From Paenibacillus nasutitermitis (lineage in GTDB: Bacteria > Bacillota > Bacilli > Paenibacillales > Paenibacillaceae): a stretch of DNA of 64,000 nt. The first letter of the stretch is position 1. The number at the start of each line of letters is the position of its first letter. The position numbers and the translations under genes were made by a program. This document shows, in pieces, positions 42,164-51,283 of the stretch. The notes under the pieces are model-generated. The model had not been told where the DNA came from. It saw nothing but the letters and a program-made list of their open reading frames with translations, and ran no database searches. The stretch covers positions 62,001 through 126,000 of the forward strand of contig NZ_BMHP01000003.1 in the NCBI RefSeq assembly GCF_014641075.1, given 5' to 3'.

Positions 42164-42703
42164 ATGGCTGAGAAAAAAGCGATATACATCATAACCGGCG
42201 TCATGGCGGCAGGAAAATCCACCATTGCCCAGCTTCTCGCAGAGCGCCTGGACAAAAGCGTTCATGTGCGGGGCGATCTGTTCCGCCGGATGATCGTTAG
42301 CGGCAGGGAAGATATGTCCTCCGAGCCGTCTCCCGAGGCACTGGGGCAGCTGCAGCTGCGGTACAGACTTGCAGCCACAGTAGCGGAAGAATATTATGAG
42401 GCCGGATTTAATGTTGTCCTCCAGGATGTTATTATCGGGCCTGTCCTGAACGATATGCTCCTGTATTTGAACCATCGGCCCCTTTATCTCGTTGTGCTGG
42501 ATCCAAATGCCGAGGCTGTCGCCGCCCGTGATGCGGCCCGCCATAAGACCGGCTATGGCGGGATTACAGTCTCCGCGCTTCAGCAGGTCCTGCAAGCCGA
42601 CACCCCGAGGATTGGCTTATGGATCGATTCCTCCGGTCATACACCGGACGAGACGGTCGATGAGATTTTACGGAGGGTTCATGCGGAAGGCGAAATCCGG
42701 TGA
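42164..42703 (+). CDS. Small P-loop kinase / phosphotransferase-like protein
   Basis: A 179-residue P-loop protein with Walker A GVMAAGKST at the N-terminus, HVRGDLFRRMIVSG in the substrate-binding position, and LYLVVLDPNAEAVAARD followed by RIGLWIDSS, the core of nucleoside or chloramphenicol-phosphotransferase-like kinases. AGGAGGTG precedes the ATG. Its small-molecule substrate cannot be assigned; drug phosphorylation, nucleoside and sugar kinase roles are all possible. It is a single gene closed by a bidirectional terminator. Confidence 0.8.
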   Translation: MAEKKAIYIITGVMAAGKSTIAQLLAERLDKSVHVRGDLFRRMIVSGREDMSSEPSPEALGQLQLRYRLAATVAEEYYEAGFNVVLQDVIIGPVLNDMLLYLNHRPLYLVVLDPNAEAVAARDAARHKTGYGGITVSALQQVLQADTPRIGLWIDSSGHTPDETVDEILRRVHAEGEIR

Positions 42704-42724
42704 GAGGCTCTTCCAATGATCAGA

Positions 42725-42765
42725 AAAAAAACCATTTCCGCCTATTCGGGCGGAAATGGTTTTTT
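42725..42765. terminator. Bidirectional terminator, kinase / DEAD helicase
   Basis: AAACCATTTCCGCC pairs with GGCGGAAATGGTTT around a TATTCG loop, with T runs outward on both strands. The flanking genes converge on it. Confidence 0.88.
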
Positions 42766-42775
42766 GACGTTGGAG

Positions 42776-44074
42776 TTAACGGCCTGCTTTGTTCCGTTTG
42801 GAGAACCATTCGGACCGGGGCTTGGGAGCCGGGTTAGCTCTAGGCTTGGCGGATGGCCTTGCTGGTCGGAGGGCCGTTGCCGCCGCCCTGGAGGAACCTT
42901 GCTGCGCCTTAACGGGCGGCGACGTGACGCCTTGCATCGGATAAGGATGGTCTTTCACTTCAGGGATCGACTTGCCGATCAGCTTCTCAATATCCTTCAG
43001 GTACGGAATCTCATCCGTTTCACAGAAGGAGATGGCAATTCCGCTCAGACCTGCACGGCCTGTACGGCCGATCCGGTGAACGTAGGTTTCCGGGATATTC
43101 GGCAGATTGAAATTGATCACATGGGATAGCTCGTCGATATCAATTCCCCGTGCCGCTATATCCGTCGCGACCAGCACCCGTGTGGCGCCGCTCTTGAAAT
43201 TGGCGAGCGCAGCCTGCCGGGAATTCTGCGATTTGTTGCCATGTATCGCCTGGGCGGAGATCTTCGCTTTGGTCAGCTCCCGGACCACGCGGTCGGCGCC
43301 ATGCTTGGTGCGGGTGAACACCAGAGCCGATGCGATGGATTTATCCTGCAGCAGCAGATTCAGCTGATTCTGTTTGTTGGCTTTGTCGAGAAAATAAACG
43401 GACTGCTCGATTCGTTCCACGGTTGTCGATTCCGGTGTAATCTCGACCTTCACGGGATTTACGAGCAGGGTTTTGACCAACTTGGCAATTTCCGGCGGCA
43501 TGGTAGCCGAGAAGAAGAGCGTCTGTTTCTTGGCTGGCATCTTGGCAATAATCCGCTTCACATCGTGGATAAAACCCATATCCAGCATGCGGTCGGCTTC
43601 GTCCAGCACCAGAATTTCCACATGCTGCAGATTAATGCGCTGCTGGTTCATCAGATCGATCAGCCTGCCAGGCGTGGCGATAATGATGTCCGCGCCAAAA
43701 TAAAGCGCACGCTCCTGTGCTTTCTGCGACACGCCGCCCACAATCGCCGAGCAGCGCAGGGTGGTGAACTGGCTGTAGGCTCCGATGTTCTCTGCGATCT
43801 GCAGCGCAAGCTCCCTCGTCGGCGTTAAGATCAGGGAACGTATCTTACGCGTCCCGGAGGTTCTGCCCTGCTGTCCGCTGGCGCTTAATAATTGAATAAT
43901 GGGCAATGAAAAAGCAGCCGTCTTGCCTGTTCCGGTCTGTGCGCAGCCCAGCAGATCCTTGCCGGCGAGCACCGCCGGAATCGACTGCTCCTGAATCGGA
44001 GTCGGCGCTGTATAATTTTCTTTGGCCAAAGCCTTCAATATCGGGGGTATAAGATTTAATTCATTAAATGTCAT
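42776..44074 (-). CDS. DEAD-box RNA helicase (RhlE-like)
   Basis: An ATP-dependent RNA helicase with all core motifs: Q motif PTPIQEQSIP, Walker A AQTGTGKT, PTRELALQ, TPGRL, VLDEAD, FSATMP, VATDIAARGID and HRIGRTGRAG. The C-terminal ~55 residues are a basic, proline/alanine-rich tail (RPARPSAKPRANPAPKPRSE) that probably contacts RNA. The N-terminus MTFNELNLIPPILKAL resembles RhlE more than DeaD. AAGGAG lies before the ATG. Such helicases assist ribosome assembly and growth in the cold. Confidence 0.93.
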   Translation of the reverse strand: MTFNELNLIPPILKALAKENYTAPTPIQEQSIPAVLAGKDLLGCAQTGTGKTAAFSLPIIQLLSASGQQGRTSGTRKIRSLILTPTRELALQIAENIGAYSQFTTLRCSAIVGGVSQKAQERALYFGADIIIATPGRLIDLMNQQRINLQHVEILVLDEADRMLDMGFIHDVKRIIAKMPAKKQTLFFSATMPPEIAKLVKTLLVNPVKVEITPESTTVERIEQSVYFLDKANKQNQLNLLLQDKSIASALVFTRTKHGADRVVRELTKAKISAQAIHGNKSQNSRQAALANFKSGATRVLVATDIAARGIDIDELSHVINFNLPNIPETYVHRIGRTGRAGLSGIAISFCETDEIPYLKDIEKLIGKSIPEVKDHPYPMQGVTSPPVKAQQGSSRAAATALRPARPSAKPRANPAPKPRSEWFSKRNKAGR

Positions 44075-44414
44075 GTTATCTCCTTAAGTGTACCTGTATC
44101 TATTATTCGCCATAACTATTAGATCATGACATATAAGGATAACACAAAGGAGGGTAGAATAAAAAGCAGAATTTTTGTTTGCTGTATTTTCAAGATTAAA
44201 AATTGCACTAATTTGCCGTCATTAAATAGCTCCGTTACGCTTTCCCGGAGCGTTGTTACGCCAGTATTGGGTATTTCCTCACAACAGATGCAATGTCTAT
44301 TTGCGCTACAGCCCCAATCTCCCCCTAACAAAAAAATGGACGCTAGCTCTAAAGCAACATCCATTTCAAAATATCACTAATAGTGTCAGAACATGCCCAT
44401 GCCGGCTAGGCACC
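44075..44414. other. Gene-free region upstream of DEAD helicase
   Basis: 340 bases of AT-rich sequence hold the helicase ribosome site (AAGGAG next to the start) and its presumed promoter. An open leftward frame (44364-44119) with four cysteines (GCSANRHCICC) has no ribosome site and a hydrophobic out-of-place tail, so I do not call it a gene. No other signal was seen. Confidence 0.5.
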
Positions 44415-45557
44415 CTATGCCCGACTCCGAATCGTCAGAATCCGGCAGAGGTTCTCTACCTGCCTTTCCAGCAGCTGCGGCGTCTGGGCAATCGCCTCTT
44501 CCAAGGTACAGGGACCGTTTACAATCGATAGCGCCGCCGTCACACCCAAGTCATCCAGATCCGATGGAGCAATGTTCATGCTCCCGCACAGGGCTATAAC
44601 CGGAACACCGTAAGAGCGTGACAGCCGCCCAAGACCCGAAACGGCTTTACCAGCAAAAGTCTGGGAATCCAGCCTGCCTTCTCCCGTAAGAAGAATATCC
44701 GCATCCTTAAGATGTTCTTCCAGTGAAGAGGCTTCCATTATCCATTCAATGCCCGGGCGGAGCTTGCCGCCCAGTATGGCGGCAAGCGTTGCCGCCATGC
44801 CTCCGGCTGCCCCGCCTCCTTCAATTTCCCGCAAAGAAACTCCGAATTGCTTGAGCGCAACATCGGCCAACCGGTTCAGTCCCCGCTCCAGCAAGCGGAC
44901 TTCTTCGGGACCTGCGCCTTTTTGCGGCCCGAATACGGCAGAGGCGCCGTCCGGACCGCATAACGGATTGTTCACATCGCACAGGACAGTAATATCCATC
45001 TTTAGTATGCGGGGATCCATCATTGTAGCGTCTATAGCCGCAAGCTTTAGCAAGGACTCGCCGCTACCGGTCAGCTCATTTCCTTGCGAGTCCAGTAATT
45101 TCATATTTAATGCTTTTAACATCCCGGCGCCGCCATCATTGGTCGCGCTGCCGCCCAAGCCAATAACCAGTTTCCGGCAGCCGCGGTCCATCGCATCGAC
45201 GATGAGCTCGCCTGTACCGAAGCTTGTGGCTGCCAGCGGATCCCGTTTGTCCGCGGGGATGAGCGGCAGGCCGGAGCTTTGAGCCATCTCGATAATGCCC
45301 GTCACCCTGTCGTCAAGAATGACATAACGCGCCAACACAGGGTCCCCTAAGGGCCCTGTGACGATTCGTTCATATTGGGTACCGCCGAGCGAAGCCATCA
45401 GGCTGTCGAGCAAGCCTTCCCCGCCATCGGCAATGGGAATTTCCACGATGTCGGCCTCCGGAATGACCCGGAGAATTGCCTGCTTCATATGGCTGATAAG
45501 CCTGGTTGCAGACAATGAGCCCTTGAACGAATCCGGCGCGAGCACGAACTTCATCAT
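44415..45557 (-). CDS. glxK: Glycerate kinase (GlxK/GarK type)
   Basis: This enzyme phosphorylates D-glycerate with ATP, normally to 2-phosphoglycerate in this family, feeding glycolysis. Family marks are VLAPDSFKGSLSA at the start, PIADGGEGLLDSL, LGGSATNDGGAGML and the EGRLDSQTFAGKA nucleotide segment. The ATG at 45557 overlaps the stop of the aldehyde dehydrogenase gene (ATGA), so the pair are translationally coupled. As the last gene of the 13-gene operon it suggests that the pathway ends in glycerate, made from glyceraldehyde by the dehydrogenase or from a tartronate-semialdehyde route. Confidence 0.93.
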   Translation of the reverse strand: MMKFVLAPDSFKGSLSATRLISHMKQAILRVIPEADIVEIPIADGGEGLLDSLMASLGGTQYERIVTGPLGDPVLARYVILDDRVTGIIEMAQSSGLPLIPADKRDPLAATSFGTGELIVDAMDRGCRKLVIGLGGSATNDGGAGMLKALNMKLLDSQGNELTGSGESLLKLAAIDATMMDPRILKMDITVLCDVNNPLCGPDGASAVFGPQKGAGPEEVRLLERGLNRLADVALKQFGVSLREIEGGGAAGGMAATLAAILGGKLRPGIEWIMEASSLEEHLKDADILLTGEGRLDSQTFAGKAVSGLGRLSRSYGVPVIALCGSMNIAPSDLDDLGVTAALSIVNGPCTLEEAIAQTPQLLERQVENLCRILTIRSRA

Positions 45558-46978
45558 AAGAGAACGACCGTCTTCAGATCCGTCATTTCCTCTATTGCAT
45601 AACGCGGCCCTTCCCGACCGATTCCGCTGTTCTTGACTCCGCCATATGGCATACATCCGATACGGAACGCGCTGGTTCCGCCGACGATGACGCCTCCGGT
45701 GCGAATGCGGCGGCTCGCTTGCATGGCAGCCTGCAGGTCATTGGTCAGAATGCCTGCTTGCAGGCCGTAATCGGAACGGTTGACATGATCGATCGCTTCA
45801 TCCAGGGTACTGTATGGAGTGACGCTGACGACCGGACCGAATACTTCGCTGTTCACTACCTTCATTTCCGGACTCACGTTGCTCAGAACCGTCGGCCATA
45901 CGTGAGCGCCCTCCCGTTTGTTCCCCGTATGCGCGACTGCCCCGCCTTGAACCGCCTCTTCAATCCATTCCTGGACGCGAATGGCTTCCTTCTCTGCAAT
46001 CATCGGACCGATGCCCGTATCCTCCTGCCGCGGATCTCCTACTTTAAGCAGTTCAGCCTGGGAAATAAGCTCGGCAAGAAAGCGGTCATAAATCGTCTCA
46101 TGTACATAGATCCGCTGCACAGAAATACACACTTGTCCCGCGTTGCTGAAAGCCCCTTGACTGCAGGCGGCCGCCGCAGCTGCCGGATCGGCGTCGGAAT
46201 GAACGATCGTTGCCGAGTTCGAGCCCAGTTCAAGCGACACCCGCCGAAGTCCGGTCGCTTCTTTGATTCTTTTGCCCACCTTCACGCTTCCTGTAAAGCT
46301 GTAGTAATCGATCCCCGGATCGGCAATCATCCATTCGCCAACCGTGGCGCCTTCTCCGCCGAGATATTGCAAATACCCTGCGGGCAATCCGGCCTCCAGC
46401 AAAATTTCGCAGAGCTTATAGGCGATCACAGGCGTTTTCTCAGCGGGCTTAAGCACGACAGCGTTGCCGCCAGCCAAGGCAGGAGCAACTTTATGGGCAA
46501 CCAGATTCAGCGGAAAGTTGAATGGCGTGATCGCTCCGACGACTCCTACCGGCTGCCTCAGTGTATAGCAGGTTTTCTGATCCAGCCCCGGAACGGGGAG
46601 ACTGAATGTCTCGCCATGCAGCCTGCGGGACTCCTCCGCGGATTCCGTGAAAATATCGGCGGACCAATACACTTCAAACAAGGCCTCCCGCTTGATTTTG
46701 CCGGCTTCAGCCACCATAATATCCGCCAGCTCTTCCGCCCGGCTCCGCATAATTTGCGCCGCTTTCATCAACACTTCATATCGCTGCGGTATCCCGAAAG
46801 GGACTGTGGCCTGCGCCCGCTTCGCTTCCTGAATGGCTCGGCTTACGTCTTCCTTGCTTGCCTGATGAACATGCGCATAGAGCTCGCCGGTGAATTTGTC
46901 CTGAACGGGCAGCAGCTGCCCTGTGCTCACTTTCTCGCCCGAGATAAGCAGCGGATAATCGGGAATAGTTGTTGTCAT
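45554..46978 (-). CDS. NAD(P)-dependent aldehyde dehydrogenase
   Basis: A 474-residue soluble dehydrogenase that oxidises an aldehyde to its acid. Catalytic residues are the Glu in SLELGSNSA and the Cys in SNAGQVCISVQRIYVH; PFNFPLN and FTGSVKVGKRI bind the cofactor. It resembles lactaldehyde/glyceraldehyde-type members (YneI/AldA/GapN relatives) rather than acylating ones. The start overlaps the transporter stop (ATGA) and its own stop overlaps glycerate kinase. Between an aldolase-based operon and glycerate kinase, glyceraldehyde to glycerate is the most economical reaction, but this is inference. Confidence 0.9.
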   Translation of the reverse strand: MTTTIPDYPLLISGEKVSTGQLLPVQDKFTGELYAHVHQASKEDVSRAIQEAKRAQATVPFGIPQRYEVLMKAAQIMRSRAEELADIMVAEAGKIKREALFEVYWSADIFTESAEESRRLHGETFSLPVPGLDQKTCYTLRQPVGVVGAITPFNFPLNLVAHKVAPALAGGNAVVLKPAEKTPVIAYKLCEILLEAGLPAGYLQYLGGEGATVGEWMIADPGIDYYSFTGSVKVGKRIKEATGLRRVSLELGSNSATIVHSDADPAAAAAACSQGAFSNAGQVCISVQRIYVHETIYDRFLAELISQAELLKVGDPRQEDTGIGPMIAEKEAIRVQEWIEEAVQGGAVAHTGNKREGAHVWPTVLSNVSPEMKVVNSEVFGPVVSVTPYSTLDEAIDHVNRSDYGLQAGILTNDLQAAMQASRRIRTGGVIVGGTSAFRIGCMPYGGVKNSGIGREGPRYAIEEMTDLKTVVLL

Positions 46979-47889
46979 GCACGGACTCCCCCTGACTTTA
47001 AGAATCTGAATTTCGGTTCTTGCACAATAATGACACCCAGGAATAAGACCAGCATTCCGACAATGGAGCCTGCATTCAAATATTCGTTGAACACCAATCC
47101 GCCCACAAGGGTATTAAATACGATGCTCAGCGATATGACAGGTATGACCTTGGAAATCTCGATGGTCTTAAGCGCCTGCGATACGCTTGCAACCGCGAGC
47201 CCGTTAAAGCAGCCGGCGGCAAGCACTTTTACCGCTCCCGTTAAATCTGTATTCTGCCATGCGGATGTGCCGTAATAGAGGATGATCATCAAGTTAAGCA
47301 GCAATATACCTGCCGCGGAGCCAATAGCCAATATGTAGGATAAAGGCACCCCGCGGCGCAGCTGAGTCCGCTGCAAAGCCGACCCGCCAGCCCATGCCAG
47401 CCCTCCAAGAACTCCACAGACGATGGCCCAGATCCAATCCCCTGATAAGCTGAGCCCTGCAGATTTGAAACCCGCCATCGTAACAAGTCCTGCGATGAAG
47501 AGGAGAATCCCGTAAATCATCATGCGGCTGATTCGTTCTCCCAGAAACACACCGCCCAGAACGACCGCCCAGATCGCTTGGCTCTGGACAGAGGGGGATG
47601 CAATACTTAATCCCCCCATCTGCACCGCCGCATAGAACAACAAATTTCCGGTGAAAAATTGAAGGACTCCGTACCCTGCGATAATCCCCCATGAACGACC
47701 GGCAATGCGGTCCCCGGATAGCAAGCTTCTCCTGACGGCAACAATGAGCGCAATCAGCATCAGCGGCAACGCTTGAAGCACAGTTCCGACTGCAAAATGC
47801 GTATCGACCGAGGCGATGCGAAGCGAGATATCGGAAGCCTGAAAACAGATCAATGTTGCAATCACCCAAAGCCAACCACTTCGCCTCAT
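46975..47889 (-). CDS. EamA/DMT-family transporter
   Basis: A membrane protein with ten predicted helices made of two EamA repeats (for example QSQAIWAVVLGGVFLGERI in the first half and PVISLSIVFNTLVGGLVFNE in the second). DMT-family carriers move metabolites, often outward. The ATG at 47889 overlaps the stop of the dehydratase gene (ATGA); a further in-frame ATG at 47901 is possible. Within a sugar operon it could export an end product or import the free sugar or sugar acid. Direction and substrate are unknown. Confidence 0.85.
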   Translation of the reverse strand: MRRSGWLWVIATLICFQASDISLRIASVDTHFAVGTVLQALPLMLIALIVAVRRSLLSGDRIAGRSWGIIAGYGVLQFFTGNLLFYAAVQMGGLSIASPSVQSQAIWAVVLGGVFLGERISRMMIYGILLFIAGLVTMAGFKSAGLSLSGDWIWAIVCGVLGGLAWAGGSALQRTQLRRGVPLSYILAIGSAAGILLLNLMIILYYGTSAWQNTDLTGAVKVLAAGCFNGLAVASVSQALKTIEISKVIPVISLSIVFNTLVGGLVFNEYLNAGSIVGMLVLFLGVIIVQEPKFRFLKSGGVRA

Positions 47890-49046
47890 CTGACCATCCA
47901 TTGCTGGGGATCGTGAGGGACACGGTTCTGTTCCAGGAAACCTTCCTTCAGCTTGAAGCCAAGTCCCGGCCGATCCGGCACGACGATACGCCCTTCCTTC
48001 AGCTCCAGACCCTCTTCGAATATAATGGTGTAAATATCAAGATTCCAGGCCGGCGGCTCGTAAGGAAGCTCGAACCATGGGCAATTCGGCAGAGATGCTG
48101 CGAGCTGCAGATTGGTCATCAGACCGATCGGATTGGACCAGGTGTGCGGGATGAACTGCTTATGATGGGCCTCAGCCAATGCAGCCGCCTTACGAAGCTG
48201 GAAGATCCCTTCACTGAATACGCAGTCGCCCTGAATGATATGGTAACCATCCCTCTCGGCCAGTGTTCTGAACTCCTCCAGTCCCGAGTTCTTCTCGCCG
48301 CCTGCGATGGGAATGTCCACTTTGCGGGCGAGCGCCGCCAGGCCATCATAATTATGACGCGCAAGCGGCTCCTCCAACCAAACGACATCAAGTTTCTCCA
48401 GCGCCCGGGCAACCTTCAACGCAACAGGCAAATCCCAGGAGGAATGGATGTCGCTCGCGCCGGGCAGATGATCCGCTTGGTTGGCGTCGACCATCAGCTT
48501 GATCCTGGATCCGAAGATCCGGCGAATTTCGCGGATCGTCTCCAGATCATTCTCCGGGTGCGGATCATGCATACGAAGCTTAACGGCTTGAATGCCCTGA
48601 TCCACGCAGTTCTGCACGTACTGGATACGCTTCTCCAAGCTGCATAATTCGCCTGTACTCGCATATACCGGAATCTCATTGGCAAAACCGCCCCACAACC
48701 GGTGAACCGGCTGGCCGCAAGCTTTGCCGACGAGATCCCACAAAGCCGCCTCCACCATCCATGGCCATCCCATGCGCAGCTTCGCGTTGGAGATTGCCGG
48801 ACGGAGCCTTTCAATCATGAACGGATCTTTGTTCAGCAGCTGCTGCTTCAAAAACGTGTTAATGCCAACGACATTCTCCCAGCCTGTAGCCGGTCCCGCC
48901 CCGATTCCCGTGATCCCCTCATCGGTCTCGATTTGAACGATCGTCATCTTGACCGAATCGAACTGAAGCCCGCTTCCCCAGGTCGGATAGAACGGCGCCG
49001 GCAAGGGGCATTTCACCAAATCAGCGATTACATTTGTGATTCTCAA
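47886..49046 (-). CDS. Mandelate racemase/enolase-superfamily sugar-acid dehydratase
   Basis: A 386-residue enolase-superfamily enzyme. Magnesium ligands are Asp187 (MVDANQ), Glu225 or 226 (WLEEPL) and Glu251 (AGGEK). Base candidates are Lys156-x-Arg158 on one face and His301 (IPHTWSN) on the other. The His with a K-x-R motif is the pattern of acid-sugar dehydratases of the mandelate-racemase subgroup (gluconate, galactonate, rhamnonate and similar). It starts with TTG at 49046 after GGAGGGTTAAGG, three bases behind the GH31 gene. It would remove water from an aldonic or aldaric acid. Which acid is unknown, and it may serve a second branch of the pathway. Confidence 0.88.
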   Translation of the reverse strand: MRITNVIADLVKCPLPAPFYPTWGSGLQFDSVKMTIVQIETDEGITGIGAGPATGWENVVGINTFLKQQLLNKDPFMIERLRPAISNAKLRMGWPWMVEAALWDLVGKACGQPVHRLWGGFANEIPVYASTGELCSLEKRIQYVQNCVDQGIQAVKLRMHDPHPENDLETIREIRRIFGSRIKLMVDANQADHLPGASDIHSSWDLPVALKVARALEKLDVVWLEEPLARHNYDGLAALARKVDIPIAGGEKNSGLEEFRTLAERDGYHIIQGDCVFSEGIFQLRKAAALAEAHHKQFIPHTWSNPIGLMTNLQLAASLPNCPWFELPYEPPAWNLDIYTIIFEEGLELKEGRIVVPDRPGLGFKLKEGFLEQNRVPHDPQQWMVR

Positions 49047-49048
49047 CC

Positions 49049-51265
49049 TTAACCCTCCGTCCGTAAGGCGCTGTTATTTAAGTGGAATTTATGGATTGGA
49101 TGCGCTCCGGACAAAACAATCCAAACGCCGGTTTCCCAAGCTGAACAGTTCTCCCCATCCTTCTCCTCCATTGCAACCACCCCTTTGGAGTCTGTAAGCC
49201 ATGTGATGATGTTCTCAGGCTGTTGTCCTAACGGCAGGCGGAGCTTCAGAATGATCCAATCCGGCGTGATTCCCTGATCAGCCGAAATCGTAATATGAAA
49301 AGCAATAGAATCGTTCTCTCCTGCAAGCTGGGAAATCGTAACTCCGCCCAGCTCATAGGTTCCCTCGCCAGGAGCGACAATGAACTCCCAACGTTTGGTG
49401 CCAAGCGTCTCCATCCAGCGCACCGGATCGTCGTATCCCCCGAGAGTCTTGACGCCGCTTGGAAGAACCGGAATGACGGCACCCGCCCGAATGAAAACAG
49501 GGGTCCGGTCCAGAGGAGCATCTATTCTTCCATTCCAGGAGCCTTGCATCCGCTTTCCGGTCCAGAAATCGGTCCAATCTCCCTCCGGCAAATACACTTC
49601 ACGGGAAGTTCCTTCATAGAAGACCGGTGCGACAAGCAAGTCCCGGCCGAACATATATTGGAAGGCGATGCACGATAATTCATGGATATTGGGATCTTCA
49701 TTATAATGAAGCATCATCGCCCGCATCATCGGAACGCCTTTCTCAGCCCCCTCGATCGCAAGCCTGTAGAGATAAGGGAACAAACGAGTGTGCAATGACG
49801 TATACTCCACATAGTTATCCAGCGCTTGTTGATCCATATCCCATGGATCGCGTTCACCCAGCCCGTGCAATTCCATACAGGGCGTGAATGCCGCATACTG
49901 CGTCCAGCGGATGAAACAATCGCGGTCAGGCGTGCCGAAATATCCGCCGATATCGCTTCCCCAATAAGGAAAGCCGCACAGCCCGATATTCTGTCCGGCG
50001 AAGATCGTCGCCAGCATCCCGCTCCGCGGAGCGAAATCTGCGGTTTGATCTCCCGCCCAGATGCCGGTGAACGCTTGCGAACCCGCCCAGGATGAACGTC
50101 CGAGCAGAATACCGTTATACGGATGAACGACATCATGCGTAACTTTGTTGTAGAGCACAGGGTAATAGTTATGCATCGTCTTGCCCGTGCTGCCGTCGTA
50201 AAATACCGCATCGTCTGGTACCTGCTCGCCAAAGTCGGTTTTGATGCCTCTTACACCGATATCCATGAGCCCTTGAACCCGCTCCTGCCACCAGCTAACG
50301 GCTCCCGGATTCGTGAAATCGAACATGGAACCGAGAAGGTTCGGGCTGTTGCCCAGGCGATGCACATAGGTTTCGCCGGTTGGCGTCTTGAGGAAGTATC
50401 CTTTGGCGTCCAATTCTTGATACACTTCCGTCCAATTCGCCACCCAAGGGGAAATCCAGATCACAACCTGATATTCCAATGCCTTGGCTTCATCCATAAC
50501 TGACTGAAAATTCGGAAATTTCTCCTTGTGAAATTGGAAGTCATTCAGCTCCTGCTCCCAGGCGGCATCGATCAGCTTCACGCTGCATGGAATGCCGAGC
50601 TCTCTTTGCTTGCGCAAATCGAGCATTACGGTCTCCTGGTTCTCCGTGCGCCAGTCGCGCGACTTCCACGCTCCGAAGAACCATGGGGGAGGCAGGGTCG
50701 GTTTTCCGACAACCGTCGTATAATCATCAATAATTCCCTCGATCTGTTCGTTCTCAAACCGGTAAAGGTTTAATTCACCGCTGTTCACTTTCAACTGCAC
50801 ACGGCTTCCGATATCCGGCGTCGCCATGCGGGCATAGATCAGCTCATTGTGTTCCATATAAATGCCGTAGCCAGCCGAGGACAGGTAAAACGGAATCGGC
50901 TTGTAGCTCAAATCCCGAACGCAGCCGTTCTCCACGCGAAGCTTTATCTCTTTGCCCCGCTGATCCAATTCCCCATAGGTTTCGCCAAAGCCGTAGAAAT
51001 GCTCGCTTTCCCTTACGGCGTATTCGCAGCTGACCCATTCGACCCTCTCACGGGTATCCACTTTCCACTGCAGACGAGTCACCGTCCCGCCAGTCCTCGT
51101 TATGCGCAAGATGATTGAATCTGCCTGACGGGAAGAGGCATACCGAATTTGTTCATCCGATTCCCCATCCTGTGCAAGGCTTTCCGCCTTCAATGCTGCA
51201 TGCCACTCCAACTGTCCGTCGACCAGTATCGCATAGCGAAAGTCAACCTGTCTCTCGAAACCCAT
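49049..51265 (-). CDS. GH31 alpha-glycosidase (alpha-xylosidase/alpha-glucosidase-like)
   Basis: A cytoplasmic (no signal peptide) 738-residue GH31 enzyme. The nucleophile is the Asp in GIKTDFGEQVP and the acid/base is the Asp in GIWAGDQTADF. PYWGSDIGGYFG and RTPVFIRAGAVIPVL are further GH31 landmarks. The nucleophile region closely resembles E. coli YicI (KTDFGERIP), an alpha-xylosidase. It lacks the QDW...R..W residues by which sulfoquinovosidases hold the sulfonate. GAGAGGGG precedes the ATG. In the operon it would split an imported alpha-glycoside to give the aldose for the isomerase. Confidence 0.9.
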   Translation of the reverse strand: MGFERQVDFRYAILVDGQLEWHAALKAESLAQDGESDEQIRYASSRQADSIILRITRTGGTVTRLQWKVDTRERVEWVSCEYAVRESEHFYGFGETYGELDQRGKEIKLRVENGCVRDLSYKPIPFYLSSAGYGIYMEHNELIYARMATPDIGSRVQLKVNSGELNLYRFENEQIEGIIDDYTTVVGKPTLPPPWFFGAWKSRDWRTENQETVMLDLRKQRELGIPCSVKLIDAAWEQELNDFQFHKEKFPNFQSVMDEAKALEYQVVIWISPWVANWTEVYQELDAKGYFLKTPTGETYVHRLGNSPNLLGSMFDFTNPGAVSWWQERVQGLMDIGVRGIKTDFGEQVPDDAVFYDGSTGKTMHNYYPVLYNKVTHDVVHPYNGILLGRSSWAGSQAFTGIWAGDQTADFAPRSGMLATIFAGQNIGLCGFPYWGSDIGGYFGTPDRDCFIRWTQYAAFTPCMELHGLGERDPWDMDQQALDNYVEYTSLHTRLFPYLYRLAIEGAEKGVPMMRAMMLHYNEDPNIHELSCIAFQYMFGRDLLVAPVFYEGTSREVYLPEGDWTDFWTGKRMQGSWNGRIDAPLDRTPVFIRAGAVIPVLPSGVKTLGGYDDPVRWMETLGTKRWEFIVAPGEGTYELGGVTISQLAGENDSIAFHITISADQGITPDWIILKLRLPLGQQPENIITWLTDSKGVVAMEEKDGENCSAWETGVWIVLSGAHPIHKFHLNNSALRTEG

Positions 51266-51283
51266 TCAACAGACCCCTCTCGT

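Noticed and set aside
44119..44364. Leftward 81-codon frame with a cysteine cluster
   Set aside because: No ribosome site, improbable hydrophobic tail and location in the helicase upstream region; judged non-coding.
45719..47275. Long + strand frame of 518 codons opposite aldehyde dehydrogenase and EamA genes
   Set aside because: It is antisense to two clear genes in the codon-biased, stop-poor frame, has no ribosome site and gives a basic, low-complexity translation. A shadow.
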